Under the pieces are notes generated by a model. That model did no database searches, was not told where the DNA came from, and saw only the letters and a program-made list of their open reading frames with translations. A program made the position numbers and the translations under genes. Shown here piece by piece: positions 51,150 to 59,173 of a DNA stretch of 64,000 nucleotides. Source of the DNA: a virus; the IMG/VR virus record IMGVR_UViG_3300049847_000435, positions 1 through 64,000 of that record, one strand, 5' to 3'. Position 1 is the stretch's first letter. Each line of letters starts with the position of its first letter.

Positions 51150-51262
51150 AACACCGTTCGGTGAGCGTTCGTTTTGCCGTTCGGTGGCGTTCGTTCGGCG
51201 TTCGCTACCGGAGAAAACACCCCCCTCTGCTCGTTACCGAACGAACGCCGAACGGCGATCCC
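51150..51262. repeat. GTTCG-rich repeat and long imperfect hairpin
   Basis: GTTCG/CGAAC occurs over ten times in about 110 bases. GCCGTTCGGTGGCGTTCGTT (51176 on) pairs with CCGAACGAACGCCGAACGGC (51237-51256) to make a strong hairpin. It fills the gap between two leftward genes. Iteron-like binding sites or a structured RNA are possible. Confidence 0.6.
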
Positions 51263-51265
51263 CAA

Positions 51266-51460
51266 CTATGTGAAATACTTATCGATCATGTCTCGCAAAT
51301 GCGGGGATTGAATTTGACCAATGTACTGATTGATCTCCTCCAGAATACTCATTACATCATCAAGCAACTCGTCGTTTGATTTCTGGAGAACTTCATTTCT
51401 TTCCAGCAAATCTGAAATGCGCTCGCTTAAACCTTTCGTTTCCGAATACTGATTGTCCAT
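51266..51460 (-). CDS. small coiled-coil protein
   Basis: 64 residues, AAAGAAAGGA upstream. Heptad-like helix throughout (LSERISDLLERNEVLQKSND, ELLDDVMSILEEINQYI). No family recognised. Flanked by repeat elements on both sides. Confidence 0.6.
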   Translation of the reverse strand: MDNQYSETKGLSERISDLLERNEVLQKSNDELLDDVMSILEEINQYIGQIQSPHLRDMIDKYFT

Positions 51461-51490
51461 TACGTATCCTTTCTTTTTAGTGAATCACTC

Positions 51491-51546
51491 CCAAATACGA
51501 AAACGTTTTCGTATTTGGCATAGGAGTCAACTCCTATGCCAAATAC
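51491..51546. repeat. CGAAAACGTTTTCG palindrome copy 5 with overlapping second hairpin
   Basis: A 28-base perfect palindrome (51491-51518) is followed by GTATTTGGCATAGGAG-TCAA-CTCCTATGCCAAATAC (51511-51546, 16-base arms). The right arm of the first is part of the left arm of the second, so the RNA can form one or the other. Lies between the RDF-like gene and the coiled-coil gene. Confidence 0.85.
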
Positions 51547-51549
51547 ATC

Positions 51550-52635
51550 TTACTTACCGGTGGTCGCTCCCGCCTCTGCCGCCTTCTTATCAATTCCATA
51601 CTTCGCCTTTATTGCCTCACCATTCGCGGTAAGAGAATCGGCGAGCGAATCGCACTCATCATCTGATAGCTCGACGATAGTGGAACGAATCTGCGTCTTG
51701 TTTTTCCTGCACCAGCCCACCACCAAGTAGGTGGTGGCGCTTGCCGATTCCGCGCCAAACAATTTATCGATGGTATTGATTAGCCGGTCAATCGCCGGGC
51801 TTTGTCGGGGAGCGCCATCGAATGGGTTGTCGCCATCTTCACTAAATTCCCCAGCGAGATCGTCGCCAACAATCTCGCCAGTATCGCCGTCTACGAAAGT
51901 ATACATCGACTCATGGCTGGCGCTGGATTGCGCAGGCAGCAACGCAAAGGCTTCGTTGCGCATCGCCAGTAACTTGCGCTGTACCCATTCTGGGTCTGGT
52001 TCCAGAAACAGAAGATTCTTTACGCGTCGCACCCGCTTTCCGTCGTCCCCTGGGGTGCTGATTTCCTTTTTACGGCGAGTGAGCAGGAACGGCACGCCAT
52101 TCAGACTGCCGCGAACGCCATGAGCCGCCTGAAGATTTTGCGTCAGTTGGATGATATCGTAAACGGAATGCGTCTCCACAATCACATACGCCAGACGTGC
52201 GAGTTCTGGAATGATCACATAGAGCCTTCCCACCTGCTTGCAACCACATTTACCGCCGCATAGACGTTCGCACTGCTTCGGACTCGCTGATGCCTTGCCG
52301 TCCTTCTCGCGTGAAAACGTCTGTATTTCGCTATCGCAGCGACGCTGTAGCCCGCCCGCACTATACTCCTCCATCCACGCCTGAAAGTTGCCGTCTGGCG
52401 TGGGGAATGGGAGCAGGATGCGGATCGACTTGGGCTTATCGCCATAAGCTTTGGCGAACGATTCGACGGCAGCGGCATCCTGGCTATCGAAGCGGAAGTA
52501 ATCCAGGTCTTTCCCGTAGACCTCGTACTTCTTCCCTTCGGCGCTTGTCTTCTGCTGCTTGACATCGCCTTTGCGCAACTTTCCAATGATCGGAAACTGC
52601 GCCGTCTGGTTGATTTGCAAACTCTTAATTGGCAT
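51550..52635 (-). CDS. recombination directionality factor-like (Gp3-like) protein
   Basis: 361 residues. N-terminal FPIIGKLRKGDVKQQ, YGKDLDYFRFDSQDAAAVES, AYGDKPKSIRILLPFP and YSAGGLQRRCDSE, then a Cys cluster CERLCGGKCGCKQVGRLYVI and IPELARLAYVIVETHS. This resembles the phage family annotated as Gp3-like recombination directionality factor, also called hydrolase/metal-binding protein. Gp3-type factors were shown to work with serine integrases, while this genome has tyrosine types, so the function is uncertain. Confidence 0.6.
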   Translation of the reverse strand: MPIKSLQINQTAQFPIIGKLRKGDVKQQKTSAEGKKYEVYGKDLDYFRFDSQDAAAVESFAKAYGDKPKSIRILLPFPTPDGNFQAWMEEYSAGGLQRRCDSEIQTFSREKDGKASASPKQCERLCGGKCGCKQVGRLYVIIPELARLAYVIVETHSVYDIIQLTQNLQAAHGVRGSLNGVPFLLTRRKKEISTPGDDGKRVRRVKNLLFLEPDPEWVQRKLLAMRNEAFALLPAQSSASHESMYTFVDGDTGEIVGDDLAGEFSEDGDNPFDGAPRQSPAIDRLINTIDKLFGAESASATTYLVVGWCRKNKTQIRSTIVELSDDECDSLADSLTANGEAIKAKYGIDKKAAEAGATTGK

Positions 52636-53626
52636 ATTCGATCCCCTTATTCTCTAAAATGAACTGCTTCACGGTATTGGGTAGCGCCTCCCAAACTTCG
52701 AGCGCCCGCTCCTGGTTTACTGCAATCTGGGCATGCAACTGCATGACACGCCCAGCCTCGTAGCTAGATAAATCTACATACAACGGACTCTTGACGAAGG
52801 CATCCAGGTGCATGGCGATGTCTCGCAACTGAAAGCGCCGCATTCGTTCACGGTCCGCCATCTGCCAGGTCTGACCTTTGTGCCAGAAGATCGACTCTTC
52901 CAGTGGCAGCCCATCCCCCTTGGCGATGCGATAGTAGTAGTCGGTGAATCCCGCCAACTTCATCGGCATATCCACCAGTGCCCACCCAACCTGAGCCATT
53001 ACCCACTGAAACTGCGGCAACGTGACCGGGATGACTTCGAGCGGGGTCAAGCGAACGTGCTGGCTCATGCCATGATGCCAATAGCCAGCCACGCGAGCGC
53101 GATTGCCTTCGCCATGCCAGTCGTAATCCCGCTCAATGAGGAGATCGACAAATTCTCCCGGCACTTGCTCGATGATAGGTTGCAGGTACGCCAGTAATCC
53201 TGGGTGACGGTCGCCTTGCCAGTTGGTCTTGAGTGCAACCGCCAATCGATGCTGGCAAAGCTTGCCGAATGTCGGCACGATCGGCGCTTGCTCATCACGA
53301 CAATCGCACCAACCGCCGCGCTTACTGCATTTGTGATTGCCGACCTGCCACAGATCGTTCCCATTGCTGTCAGCCTCCACGATGTGATAGAGTCCACCAT
53401 TCAGTACAATCTCCATCGCCTTGCGTGCCCGGCTGCCACCCTTGACGTAGTGAATCTCCGGCCATTTTGCCTCGTACTTTTCGACCAGTTCCAGCAGTGG
53501 TAGCCGGTCAGCTTCAACCCTGGCTTGCTGCTGGCTATCCGCGGCGATCCCTTTCTGTGCTTCCGCCAAGATAGCCGCTTGCGTAGCGTCCCACCCTTGC
53601 TTTTTGAATTCTGCGATAGTGTTCAC
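52625..53626 (-). CDS. SWIM zinc-finger protein
   Basis: 333 residues. A SWIM-like site lies at residues ~100-132: CSKRGGWCDCRDE, then LCQHRLAVAL (CxC...CxH). The remainder has DYDWHGEGNRARVAGYWHHG and a long helical end. SWIM domains bind nucleic acid or protein, often with recombination factors. Overlaps the RDF-like gene by 11 bases. Confidence 0.65.
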   Translation of the reverse strand: MNTIAEFKKQGWDATQAAILAEAQKGIAADSQQQARVEADRLPLLELVEKYEAKWPEIHYVKGGSRARKAMEIVLNGGLYHIVEADSNGNDLWQVGNHKCSKRGGWCDCRDEQAPIVPTFGKLCQHRLAVALKTNWQGDRHPGLLAYLQPIIEQVPGEFVDLLIERDYDWHGEGNRARVAGYWHHGMSQHVRLTPLEVIPVTLPQFQWVMAQVGWALVDMPMKLAGFTDYYYRIAKGDGLPLEESIFWHKGQTWQMADRERMRRFQLRDIAMHLDAFVKSPLYVDLSSYEAGRVMQLHAQIAVNQERALEVWEALPNTVKQFILENKGIEYAN

Positions 53627-53841
53627 TTGACCACCTCCAACAGTTTTTCGATCTCCCTTATCGCCGCTTCCGCCCCGCCACCGAACACATCACGCATTGG
53701 ACGAGATTGGAGCAGGCACAACATCACGCTTAAATTAGATTTCACCGTCGCTCGGCTGTCCGTTTGAATGCCATAGTCTTGCACATTCAAACTCTGCTTG
53801 TGCCCAGATTTGCGCGAGCGATTTTGTTTCATTTTTACCAT
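53623..53841 (-). CDS. small basic protein
   Basis: 72 residues, basic N-terminus (MVKMKQNRSRKSGHKQS), helical C-terminus (GGGAEAAIREIEKLLEVVK). Overlaps the SWIM gene by four bases. No family recognised. Confidence 0.58.
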   Translation of the reverse strand: MVKMKQNRSRKSGHKQSLNVQDYGIQTDSRATVKSNLSVMLCLLQSRPMRDVFGGGAEAAIREIEKLLEVVK

Positions 53842-53911
53842 AATTATTTACCGAGAATTGAACCTCGTGCACCCACCGGAACTTATCAGCAGCGAGCGCA
53901 CGAGGATTGAA

Positions 53912-54286
53912 CTACCCAACGAACAGACTGCACGACAGAGCGTAGCGCGCCGCCTTCGTCAACCCCTTATACAATCGCTTGCGCAATACCTCTCTGTGCG
54001 CAGCGGCCTTGCTCTCGTAATCGCCAGGCAGAGCGATCTGGATATCCAACCGCTCTGATTTCCACGCGCTGTACACGCGTGGGTCAAGCGTTTCGGGGTC
54101 GGGAGTTTGCCGGGTGAAGCCCAACGCGGACAATTGACCCTCAACCTCGCCCAGCTTCTCCACAGGCACGCAAATCAACATATCGATGTCATTTGCGTAG
54201 ACGTTGCCATACGCGGCAGAGCCGATTAGAATCGGGCTGTAGGGACGCATGAGCGCCAGGGACTGCGAAGAGATAAGGCTTTTCAT
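53912..54286 (-). CDS. nucleotidyltransferase-like protein
   Basis: 124 residues. PILIGSAAYGNVYANDIDML carries the GS and D-x-D of the minimal nucleotidyltransferase fold; a third strand ERLDIQIALPGDY gives the next acidic residue. Helical C-terminus. Substrate unknown. Its ATG overlaps the stop of the 54283 small gene. A second protein of this fold lies at 35249. Confidence 0.62.
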   Translation of the reverse strand: MKSLISSQSLALMRPYSPILIGSAAYGNVYANDIDMLICVPVEKLGEVEGQLSALGFTRQTPDPETLDPRVYSAWKSERLDIQIALPGDYESKAAAHREVLRKRLYKGLTKAARYALSCSLFVG

Positions 54287-54441
54287 TTCGGCTTTACCTC
54301 CTTCTTGTTGGTGTCCCCGCTTCCGGCAGTCTGCGCCTGGGACGTCGCGTCTCTCTTACCCTCATTCAACGCACCGTTCAGGATGACCGTCGATGTCCCC
54401 TTCGGCGTGATCTTCCCAACCATCACCACAAGTGTCGCCAT
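54283..54441 (-). CDS. 52-residue unknown protein
   Basis: ATG at 54441 with GGGGGAAG upstream; stop overlaps the nucleotidyltransferase-like start. Beta-like N-terminal half (MATLVVMVGKITPKGTSTVI) and a disordered Ser/Gly/Lys tail. Good ribosome site and overlap make it likely real. Confidence 0.55.
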   Translation of the reverse strand: MATLVVMVGKITPKGTSTVILNGALNEGKRDATSQAQTAGSGDTNKKEVKPK

Positions 54442-54498
54442 TTCTTCCCCCTTACATTATTCCAGCCATCGCGTTAGATAACAACGGCTGGAATTAAT

Positions 54499-55095
54499 TT
54501 ATGCCCCTGCAAGGGCGACATTTGGATTAGAGATAGAAAAGTAGCCGCGGCGCTGTTCGTCGTGCCACAGCTTCACCGGCGACTGCTGGGACTGCGCTAG
54601 CGCAACGCCCTCGGCGAATAGTTGCGCGTCCACCAAGTTACCCTGATTCTGCGCAAGCATATCGCGCAGAATGGCGACCATACCCGCGCCCTTGGCGCTG
54701 TGCGTTTTGGCATGATCCTCGTCGAGGTTGATCTCGACACCTTGCTCGTCTGAGATTTGTTGAATAAGCTCCAAGAGCGGAAACATGCGCGCTTCGTGTG
54801 CTCCAAACTTCGTCACGAATCCGCTGTTTTTTCGTGGCTCCAGGCAAATGACGATATTGCCGTTGTGGCGGTCGTAGATGGTGGCTTGGAGATGACCGGG
54901 CTTGATCGATTCGCTCGCGGTAACATAGAAGCGGGCAATAGTGCCAGCCTTCACGCCAGCCAGGTAGAGCTGATCCGCTTCGGGGTCGTCACTGGGTTGG
55001 AAGGTGTGTCCGGGGTGATTGAAGGGATTGATTCGGCGCGGGTCATGCGTGAGGTAGGTTTGAACGGCTGCACCGAGTGTGGTAGAATTCTGCAT
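54499..55095 (-). CDS. unknown protein
   Basis: 198 residues from ATG 55095, where AAGGAG lies seven bases upstream; the frame is open further but without a ribosome site. Middle part beta-rich (GHLQATIYDRHNGNIVICLE), end helical with Gln/Ala. First gene behind the sigma70 promoter at 55196-55224. Perhaps an early leftward protein with a single-strand-binding style fold; not recognised. Confidence 0.6.
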   Translation of the reverse strand: MQNSTTLGAAVQTYLTHDPRRINPFNHPGHTFQPSDDPEADQLYLAGVKAGTIARFYVTASESIKPGHLQATIYDRHNGNIVICLEPRKNSGFVTKFGAHEARMFPLLELIQQISDEQGVEINLDEDHAKTHSAKGAGMVAILRDMLAQNQGNLVDAQLFAEGVALAQSQQSPVKLWHDEQRRGYFSISNPNVALAGA

Positions 55096-55195
55096 GATAA
55101 CTCTCCTTGTGAGATTATCGACACGGGAACGCTTGGCGAAACTTTCCACGGTAGAGCCAAGCGTTCCTTTTATACGAGTAAAGCAATGCAATACA

Positions 55196-55224
55196 ATTGT
55201 AACACTACAGATTACTTTTGTCAA
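55196..55224 (-). promoter_or_regulatory. sigma70 promoter of the leftward 55-50 kb group
   Basis: Reading leftward: TTGACA (55219-55224), 17-base spacer, TACAAT (55196-55201). Near-consensus; about 100 bases before the 55095 start. Confidence 0.8.
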
Positions 55225-55389
55225 GCTGTAATTTAATTTAAATTCACTAATCTGTATACAACACGAGTGATTGGGCTCGACAAGCCACCCACTCGTTGTC
55301 GAGCGGTAAACGGGAAGAGAGCGGGGAAACCAGGGAAACTGAGGAAAATTGGATCGAGATATTGCTTTTACCGCTAGACCGGGTGGCAT

Positions 55390-55419
55390 TTCAAATACGA
55401 AAACGTTTTCGTATTTGAA
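55390..55419. repeat. CGAAAACGTTTTCG palindrome, copy 6
   Basis: 30-base perfect palindrome with TTCAAATA arms, directly next to the leftward terminator at 55421-55458. Apart from the promoter at 55196, this palindrome and the terminator, the 390 bases between the 55095 and 55488 genes hold nothing else I can support. Confidence 0.85.
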
Positions 55420-55420
55420 G

Positions 55421-55458
55421 AAAAAAAAGAAGCGACCATCGCTTAGACTGTCGCTTCT
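55421..55458 (-). terminator. leftward terminator of the surface-protein gene
   Basis: On the minus strand AGAAGCGAC/GTCGCTTCT with a 12-base loop and eight Ts, 30 bases after the 55488 stop. Confidence 0.85.
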
Positions 55459-55487
55459 GAGTAGAAAACATAGGATACCTTATCTAC

Positions 55488-56240
55488 TTATGGATAAGGT
55501 ACGGTAGCCTTGCAGGTTACATAGACCTCGTTTTCTCCACGCCTTTTTCTATCAATAACCACACCATCAATGGAGATGATGCACGATGGTGGATTACCCA
55601 TATCTGTATCAGCGATTCTAAGACGAAGCATAATGCCGCGCGTCGATACGAAAGAGTACTCCCACGACGAATTCACGTCATCTACCGTTATCTTCGGCAT
55701 TGCGCCGACCTGATACTCTACCGACGAGTACACCGCCTCACCGCTCTCGCTCTCAATGCGAAATTGTATTGCGTGAGGCATTTCCGTTGGGGTTTGTGTT
55801 GGTGTCGGGGTCAGCGTCGGAATGGGTGTCTGCGTGCGCGTCATACTTGGTGAGGGCGTGACAGTTAGCGTAGGTGTAATCGTCGGCGTTGGAGTAACCG
55901 TTGGTGTTGGCGTATCTAGCCAGCCTGCGCCACTACAAATAGTAGGCACAGGCGTTAGAATCTTTTCATTCGCTAAATCCCTGAGTTCCTTCATGCCCCC
56001 ATAATGCGTTTGCGCTACGTAGTAGCTAAACGATAGTTTCTCGACTAACTCGTAGTCATCGCATCGAGATCGATGGGCGGCAATCTCGTCAAAATATTTG
56101 AGGTTTTGAGGCTGATCCAATTTATTATTCTCGTTAAGAGCGCCGAGGGTGCCGAAAACAAGCGTAACTATCAAAAAAGTCACTATGAAGGGGAATTTAG
56201 ATTTTTTTCGCTTCGATCTAGTAAGGCGATATTGACTCAT
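55488..56240 (-). CDS. membrane-anchored surface protein with TPT linker
   Basis: 250 residues from ATG 56240. N-terminal basic stretch and one TM helix (FPFIVTFLIVTLVFGTLGAL) make a type II anchor. Residues ~120-165 form a Thr/Pro linker of TPTPT repeats, typical of Chloroflexota exported proteins; the C-terminal domain is beta-rich. A TTG at 56291 could extend it. With the next gene it looks like a lysogenic-conversion pair acting at the cell surface. Confidence 0.68.
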   Translation of the reverse strand: MSQYRLTRSKRKKSKFPFIVTFLIVTLVFGTLGALNENNKLDQPQNLKYFDEIAAHRSRCDDYELVEKLSFSYYVAQTHYGGMKELRDLANEKILTPVPTICSGAGWLDTPTPTVTPTPTITPTLTVTPSPSMTRTQTPIPTLTPTPTQTPTEMPHAIQFRIESESGEAVYSSVEYQVGAMPKITVDDVNSSWEYSFVSTRGIMLRLRIADTDMGNPPSCIISIDGVVIDRKRRGENEVYVTCKATVPYP

Positions 56241-56312
56241 GGGTAGTGGGCGCTCCTGGGAGGAATTAGTTCCGTTGCTGGATAGAATCAATCAATACAG
56301 CACTATTGATCA

Positions 56313-57029
56313 TCACTCTTTATCTATATCTCCCCCAAGTAGCTCGAATGTTGCTAGCGCCTCTATAAATGCGTTCTTTTCCTGAGCAGTGATAACGTAG
56401 TCGAAAATTTCAGTCCTGCCATAAAATCGGATTTTCGTGATTTTAGCCTTTGCCACCGCTTGCAACATTTTCATACTCGACTTTCCAGACAGCCCAATAT
56501 CATTACTTTCGTAAACATTGCCAGCGCCAAAATCTAACTTCGCATCAAGTGTGTTGAATTTCAAAGTAAATTTCTCGCCATCAGCAACAATGGTGCAATT
56601 GTCGAACATGGTAGCTTTTTCGCTGACCAAAAATACGCTGAAGCGAATCCATACATCGTCCCCGTCCGTTCCTATATATGGATAAATAGCCCCATCATCC
56701 TGCAATATCGTAAATTTGCTAGTGTAGAATGTGTTTCCGCTGAATTCGTCCTTACTTTTCTCTACCCTACTCAAGGCGTCCGGCATAAGCTCTGCCCAAT
56801 ACCCACCTTCGACAACTGGCTTTTTTGTAACATCCACTGGCTTTCCGACCAAGACACCCCTGGCGACAGTTGAGGCGGAGACAACTACGCCGTCCTCAAC
56901 TTCTACCGAGAGGGTGATTATTTTCCCATTGGTGATTACTGGTATTTCGTAGGTGTCAGCCAAAGCAACACTACTGAAAATGAAAATCAGAAACATTGAA
57001 CAGAGAGAAACTGCAAGTGTCTTTCTCAT
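56313..57029 (-). CDS. secreted protein of unknown function
   Basis: 238 residues with a clean signal peptide (RKTLAVSLCSMFLIFIFSSV, cleavage near ALA). The mature part is beta-rich (YEIPVITNGKIITLSVEVED, WIRFSVFLVSEKATMF). No lipobox. AAGGAAG precedes the ATG. Lower GC than the flanking phage genes, and next to the repressor-like gene, so a recently acquired lysogeny-expressed gene is plausible. Confidence 0.68.
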   Translation of the reverse strand: MRKTLAVSLCSMFLIFIFSSVALADTYEIPVITNGKIITLSVEVEDGVVVSASTVARGVLVGKPVDVTKKPVVEGGYWAELMPDALSRVEKSKDEFSGNTFYTSKFTILQDDGAIYPYIGTDGDDVWIRFSVFLVSEKATMFDNCTIVADGEKFTLKFNTLDAKLDFGAGNVYESNDIGLSGKSSMKMLQAVAKAKITKIRFYGRTEIFDYVITAQEKNAFIEALATFELLGGDIDKE

Positions 57030-57131
57030 ATGAAACTTCCTTTTTCGACTATGGGATTAAGTAAATTTAGCATGGCGGCGAGACCGCTTGCGGTAACATT
57101 AACATGTTGAGACTTATTTCAAAACTGACAT

Positions 57132-57160
57132 TTGACGTATATATCACCAATCAATACAAT
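57132..57160 (+). promoter_or_regulatory. upstream sigma70 promoter of the XRE regulator
   Basis: TTGACG (57132-57137), 17-base spacer, TACAAT (57155-57160). Confidence 0.65.
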
Positions 57161-57184
57161 TACTTGCAAATATAAACTTCATAC

Positions 57185-57213
57185 TTGACGAAAGTAAACC
57201 TATCAAGTATACT
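57185..57213 (+). promoter_or_regulatory. proximal sigma70 promoter of the XRE regulator with dyad
   Basis: TTGACG (57185-57190), 17-base spacer, TATACT (57208-57213). ATACTTGA and TCAAGTAT form an inverted repeat spanning from -35 to -10, a likely operator, perhaps for autoregulation. Confidence 0.75.
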
Positions 57214-57258
57214 GACTAAAGTTGCAGATTTTTTACTAAATGGGATACTGGAGGGGAT

Positions 57259-57495
57259 GTGATAGATAAATACAAGGTGCTTGAATTCATGGCACGAAAA
57301 CGAATCTCCAAGCAGACGGAGCTAGCTAGCCGTCTTGGAGTAACTAGACAGTCCTTGTCAAACTGGCTGACGGGCAAAGATAAGCCAACAACCGACAATC
57401 TAATCGCGCTGTGCCAAGAGCTAGAATGCACATTCGACGACATTGTCATAATCCCAAAAGGTGACGCCCCGGTTTTGGCTTTGTCACCAGCATGA
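57259..57495 (+). CDS. XRE-family regulator (Cro/CI-like)
   Basis: 78 residues from a GTG with GAGGGG upstream. HTH of the Cro/CI type: RISKQTELASRLGVTRQSLS, then NWLTGKDKPTTDNLIALCQEL. No dimerisation or protease domain as in full CI, so it is closer to Cro or a minimal repressor. Divergent from the secreted-protein genes and next to the integrase, it is the best lysogeny-control candidate. Confidence 0.8.
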   Translation: MIDKYKVLEFMARKRISKQTELASRLGVTRQSLSNWLTGKDKPTTDNLIALCQELECTFDDIVIIPKGDAPVLALSPA

Positions 57496-57507
57496 AAGAA
57501 TCGGGGC

Positions 57508-57546
57508 TAAAAAAAAGAAAAGCTCACTGCGAGAACAGTGAGCCTT
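57508..57546 (-). terminator. terminator shared by the regulator and integrase transcripts
   Basis: GCTCACTG/CAGTGAGC arms with a six-base loop; on the minus strand it is followed by a T-rich tract, so it mainly stops leftward transcripts coming through attP from the integrase. Confidence 0.75.
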
Positions 57547-57985
57547 CCTTTAACCCTGATAGGTTCAGTCACCCTTTAGCCAACCATCAACAATTGTCAG
57601 ATGACAGATCGTTGATAGTGCGGTAAGATGAGTGACCCATATACAAATTGACTATCTCTCAACTTGGACGAAGGAAGATAGTCAATCGCCTAACACGCGT
57701 AGTGCGTGGTTGGTTACTATTGAGATTCTTCGTAGTGACCACGTAATCAGCCACTTCCTGACTAGTATCACCAATTCATCATACATACTGCACATTAAAA
57801 ACATAGTTACAAAACGTTTACGTTTTGGTACAGAGACGATTGTGGTTTGGCGCACGTCTCCATACCAATGGTGGGCTGTGCTTCACCAGGGACTTGAACC
57901 CTGAACCCGATGATTAAGAGTCAGCTATTTTGCGGTTTACCAACCAAAACACTTGACCCTTCACAGCAGAGCAGATGACTAAAAA
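57547..57985. other. attP-like region with tRNA-Lys (CTT) 3' half
   Basis: On the minus strand, 57925-57879 reads as the 3' half of a tRNA: anticodon arm with CTCTTAA (CTT), variable GGGTT, T arm CAGGG-TTCAAGT-CCCTG, 3' acceptor GTGAAGC and discriminator A. No matching 5' half follows. It lies less than 70 bases from the integrase stop, as in tRNA-integrating phages. Flanking dyads, e.g. ATTGACTATCT/AGATAGTCAAT at 57644-57685, may be arm sites. No gene supported in this gap. Confidence 0.75.
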
Positions 57986-58903
57986 TCATGTGCTCTGGTC
58001 TTTCTGGTTCCTCGTCGCATTATCGTATTCCCGCCGTAAACCGCTCGAAACCCACTTTGCATATTTCGCCGCCGTGAACGAAACCGACGTGTGCCCCATC
58101 GCACTGCTTACAGCGCTGAGCGCCATTCCGTTATTCAATCGTTCAATCGCGTATAGGTGCCTGATCGAGTGCGGATTGATTTGCGGGATACCAGCATCCA
58201 CACATCGGCGATTGAGCATTTGACGCACGCCGTTCGGTAATAGCCCTACTGAGTAATACGAACTCTGACCCCCAACCGATAACAGTAGCTTTTCGCAGGT
58301 AGTCGCCGGGCGGTTCATAAGATACTCAAGATAGGCAGTCTTGAAGTCTTCGCCAAATGGGCACAGGCGATCTTTCCCGCCTTTGCCATCTCTCACCAGG
58401 ACGAAGCCAGCGACTAGATCAACGTCATTCAGGGAAAGGCTACATGCTTCATTAACGCGTACGCCGGTTGACCAGAGTAACCGAACGACGAACTTGTCAC
58501 GGATATCGGCAAACGAAGACGAACCGATGAATAACAGCAACTTTTTCAGGTGGGTAGGGTCCGCAACTCGCGGTTTGTGTTTCGCAACTTTGGGGGCGTC
58601 GATGTAGTCCACCGGATTATCAAATGTTTGCCGCTTGCGGTGGGATCGCTTTTCGTACCAGCGCATAAAGGCTCGAATAGCTCGAAAGCGTGCATGGATC
58701 GTCGATTCTGATATACCGGTCTTTTGTTGCGCTATAAAAAAGGCTTCTATCGTATCGGGGTCATCAGCCGGTAACCCACACTTATCTATGTAGCGAGAAA
58801 AAGCAGATAGCTGCTGGGCGTACCAATTGACAGTACTGGCGGATAAATGCTTTGCCCGCCGATTTTCGAGGAATAGGTCAATCTCCTGAGATATTTTATT
58901 CAT
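57986..58903 (-). CDS. int: tyrosine integrase
   Basis: 305 residues from ATG 58903; an upstream ATG at 58945 gives an untypical N-terminus. Core-binding domain first (SASTVNWYAQQLSAFSRYID), then catalytic residues: STGVRVNEACSLS (Arg), GKGGKDRLCPFG (Lys), HSIRHLYAIE (His-x-x-Arg), GHTSVSFTAAKYA (His and Tyr nucleophile region). Adjacent attP-like site argues that this enzyme integrates the phage into a tRNA-Lys gene. Confidence 0.88.
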   Translation of the reverse strand: MNKISQEIDLFLENRRAKHLSASTVNWYAQQLSAFSRYIDKCGLPADDPDTIEAFFIAQQKTGISESTIHARFRAIRAFMRWYEKRSHRKRQTFDNPVDYIDAPKVAKHKPRVADPTHLKKLLLFIGSSSFADIRDKFVVRLLWSTGVRVNEACSLSLNDVDLVAGFVLVRDGKGGKDRLCPFGEDFKTAYLEYLMNRPATTCEKLLLSVGGQSSYYSVGLLPNGVRQMLNRRCVDAGIPQINPHSIRHLYAIERLNNGMALSAVSSAMGHTSVSFTAAKYAKWVSSGLRREYDNATRNQKDQST

Positions 58904-59173
58904 GGGCCACCTATGGACTAGCCAAGGCGACGCGGAACGCGCCAAACCATATCTAGTCTACGTCAAAAGTATTAAATTGCAAATAATGATTAATGGATGA
59001 TTTAGCAGCGATGAGATGGCGATGTGAGCGTGGCGGGGGAAGTGGAGTACCGCCAGAGGCTAGCTGACAAAATTGTAACAAAAAATGACAGAGGTTAGAA
59101 CGGGCAAATATATTACATTTACTTTCGACTGCCGACAGGTAGCCGAATAAGAAATTTCAAACAGGGGGATAAC

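Noticed and set aside
57632-57904. 90-codon open frame in the attP region
   Set aside because: It runs through the tRNA-Lys fragment and dyads, has no ribosome site and atypical composition.
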